In this document: piece after piece, positions 13,884 to 15,048 of the stretch
Position numbering within the stretch: the stretch's first letter is position 1
Layout of the letters: the number at the start of each line of letters is the position of its first letter
Source of the DNA: Azonexaceae bacterium
GTDB lineage: Bacteria; Pseudomonadota; Gammaproteobacteria; Burkholderiales; Rhodocyclaceae
Assembly (NCBI GenBank): GCA_009469685.1
Contig: SSTA01000070.1
Coordinates: 1 to 15,048 of the forward strand
DNA length: 15,048 bases
Direction of reading: 5' to 3'
The notes under the pieces: generated by a model
Seen by the model: the letters and a program-made list of their open reading frames with translations, nothing else
Database searches by the model: none
Told to the model about the DNA's origin: nothing
Position numbers and translations under genes: made by a program

Positions 13884-14255
13884 TCAGGCTCCCGCGAGCA
13901 TGGCTTTGACCTTGGCGACGAGTTCCTTGGTCGAAAACGGCTTGGTGACGTAGGCATCGGCACCCAAAGCCAGACCCTTGGCCACCTCGGTATCCCGACC
14001 CTTGGCTGTGAGCATGACGACCAGAAGCCGGGCATTGTCCGGATTTGCGCGAACGGCCTCGCAGACTTCGAAACCCGACTTCTTGGGCATCATGACATCG
14101 AGCAGCACGAGGTCGGGCCGAAAGGTCGCTACCTTGGCCAGGGCTTCCTCTCCGTCCACCGCGACCGCCACGTCGAATCCTTCCTTCTTCATCAGGAATT
14201 CCAGCGAAACGACGATATTGGGCTCATCGTCGACGATCAGAATCTTGTGTGCCAT
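13884..14255 (-). CDS. Single-domain response regulator (receiver only)
   Basis: A 123-residue stand-alone receiver domain (CheY-like fold, no output domain). It has acidic residues in ILIVDDEP (5–12), phosphoacceptor D53 in LVLLDVMMPKKSG, T83 in MLTAKG and K105 in VTKPFS, so it should accept phosphate normally. It follows the sensor kinase by 12 bases, making that kinase its likely donor. Without an output domain it must act by protein contact; the neighbouring degenerate kinase–exonuclease fusion is a candidate partner (inference). Two start codons are possible, at 14261 and 14255. I chose 14255 because the strong Shine-Dalgarno lies six bases before it but directly abuts the first ATG. Confidence 0.93.
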   Translation of the reverse strand: MAHKILIVDDEPNIVVSLEFLMKKEGFDVAVAVDGEEALAKVATFRPDLVLLDVMMPKKSGFEVCEAVRANPDNARLLVVMLTAKGRDTEVAKGLALGADAYVTKPFSTKELVAKVKAMLAGA

Positions 14256-14261
14256 GGTCAT

Positions 14262-14268
14262 TCCTCCC
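14262..14268 (-). promoter_or_regulatory. Ribosome binding site that decides the response-regulator start
   Basis: On the minus strand this reads GGGAGGA. It is six bases from the ATG at 14255 but immediately adjacent to the ATG at 14261, favouring the downstream start. It abuts the TAG stop of the sensor kinase. Confidence 0.75.
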
Positions 14269-15048
14269 TAGTTCTCATGCTCGGCCTCTCTCGGCAGGGG
14301 CAGGGTAAAGATGAAACGAGCGCCCTGCCCCGGTTCGCTTTCAGCCCACAAGCGACCGCCGAAATACTCGACAATCTGGCGGCTGATCGGCAAGCCCAGA
14401 CCGGTACCCTGGGGCTTGTCCGTGAGGGTATTGCCCCCCTGGCGGAATTTTTCGAATACGACGTCCAGTTCGTCCGGGTTGAGGCCCACACCGTTGTCGG
14501 CCACCTCGATGCGGGCCTGGCCTGCGTCCACCGCGAGAGTGACGGCAACCCGTCCGCCCGAATCCGGTACGAATTTCACCGCGTTGGACAGGAGGTTGAT
14601 CATGACCTGTACCAGCCGGTCGCGGTCCGCCTGGATCACCGGGCCCGTTTCGGGCAGGTGCAGTTCAACGGCAACGCCCTTGCCGCGGAAGAGCTGGTCC
14701 ACCGAATCGACAGATTCGCGGATCATGGTGGCGAGATCGACTTCGCCGGTCACCCATTCCGCCCGCCCCGACTCCAGCTTGGCCATGTCGAGAATCTGAT
14801 TGATCAACCGGGTCAGCCGCTCGGCCTCGGCGACGATGATGCCGAAAAAGCGCCGACGGTCGGAAAGGTCCATCCTGGGATCGTCGAGAAGCAATTCCGA
14901 CAGGGCACGGATCGAGGTCAGCGGGGTGCGCAATTCGTGGGTGACCGTGGAGATGAAATCATCCTTCATGCGGTCGAGTTCCCGCAGCCGATTGTTGGCC
15001 GCCCGCAACTCGGCGGTGGCCGCCTCCAGCGCCTTGGACTTGGCTTCC
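14268..15048 (-). CDS. Sensor histidine kinase (5' end beyond window)
   Basis: C-terminal 259 residues of a histidine kinase; the reading frame is open through the right edge, so the sensory part is not visible. It begins in a coiled-coil linker (EAKSKALEAATAEL). The HisKA dimerisation domain carries the phosphoacceptor His at residue 37 of the fragment (STVTHELRTPLTS). The ATPase domain has the N box (INLLSNAVKF), G1 (VADNGVGL), F box (FEKFRQG) and G2 (GTGLGLPIS), so it appears catalytically competent. It is the first visible gene of the minus-strand operon and precedes a receiver protein by 12 bases, a likely cognate pair. In related loci such kinases can carry an SLC5-like sensor (CrbS/CbrA type); whether this one does cannot be seen here. 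Confidence 0.93.
   Translation of the reverse strand, partial: EAKSKALEAATAELRAANNRLRELDRMKDDFISTVTHELRTPLTSIRALSELLLDDPRMDLSDRRRFFGIIVAEAERLTRLINQILDMAKLESGRAEWVTGEVDLATMIRESVDSVDQLFRGKGVAVELHLPETGPVIQADRDRLVQVMINLLSNAVKFVPDSGGRVAVTLAVDAGQARIEVADNGVGLNPDELDVVFEKFRQGGNTLTDKPQGTGLGLPISRQIVEYFGGRLWAESEPGQGARFIFTLPLPREAEHEN

Overview
The window is GC-rich and densely coding. Family content (YciB–YciI–BolA–parvulin block, EAL/HDOD signalling protein, VC_2705-type sodium symporter with DUF294 and DnaQ-like partners) suggests a betaproteobacterium, most likely Rhodocyclales. That placement is inference from gene content and codon style; there is no rRNA or other marker here. No tRNA, rRNA, CRISPR array, insertion sequence or integrase was seen, and no gene-free stretch exceeds about 100 bases.

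Left part (1–5594). A minus-strand response regulator with an HD-GYP domain (cyclic-di-GMP phosphodiesterase type) is cut by the left edge. From a shared 102-base intergenic region a plus-strand run leaves: yciB (septation/envelope membrane protein), a YciI-like protein and a BolA-like protein, joined by 1- and 4-base overlaps, then a secreted parvulin-type prolyl isomerase with its own likely -10 element. A strong intrinsic terminator follows the isomerase. Next come a degenerate-EAL/HDOD regulator and a NosD-like periplasmic beta-helix protein that stands apart from any other nos gene in the window.

Right part (5584–15048). Eight minus-strand genes with very tight spacing look like one operon that begins beyond the right edge. 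In transcription order they are: a sensor histidine kinase (5' end missing), a single-domain response regulator, a membrane-anchored protein joining a PAS/degenerate-kinase module to an apparently intact DEDDh exonuclease, a short DUF294-type nucleotidyltransferase-like protein, a long cNMP/CBS/DUF294 paralogue, a small DnaQ-fold protein that has lost most catalytic residues, a large sodium:solute symporter, and its small DUF4212 subunit.

The operon couples two-component signalling and putative nucleotide-sensing or nucleotidyl-transfer proteins to a probable carboxylate/sodium symporter. The most interesting points are the exonuclease welded to a dead kinase, the second exonuclease-like protein that looks catalytically dead, the two DUF294 paralogues (one without sensor domains), and an EF-hand-like loop plus a long charged insert in the symporter. 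Individual families are known; what the combination does is not, as far as I can tell.
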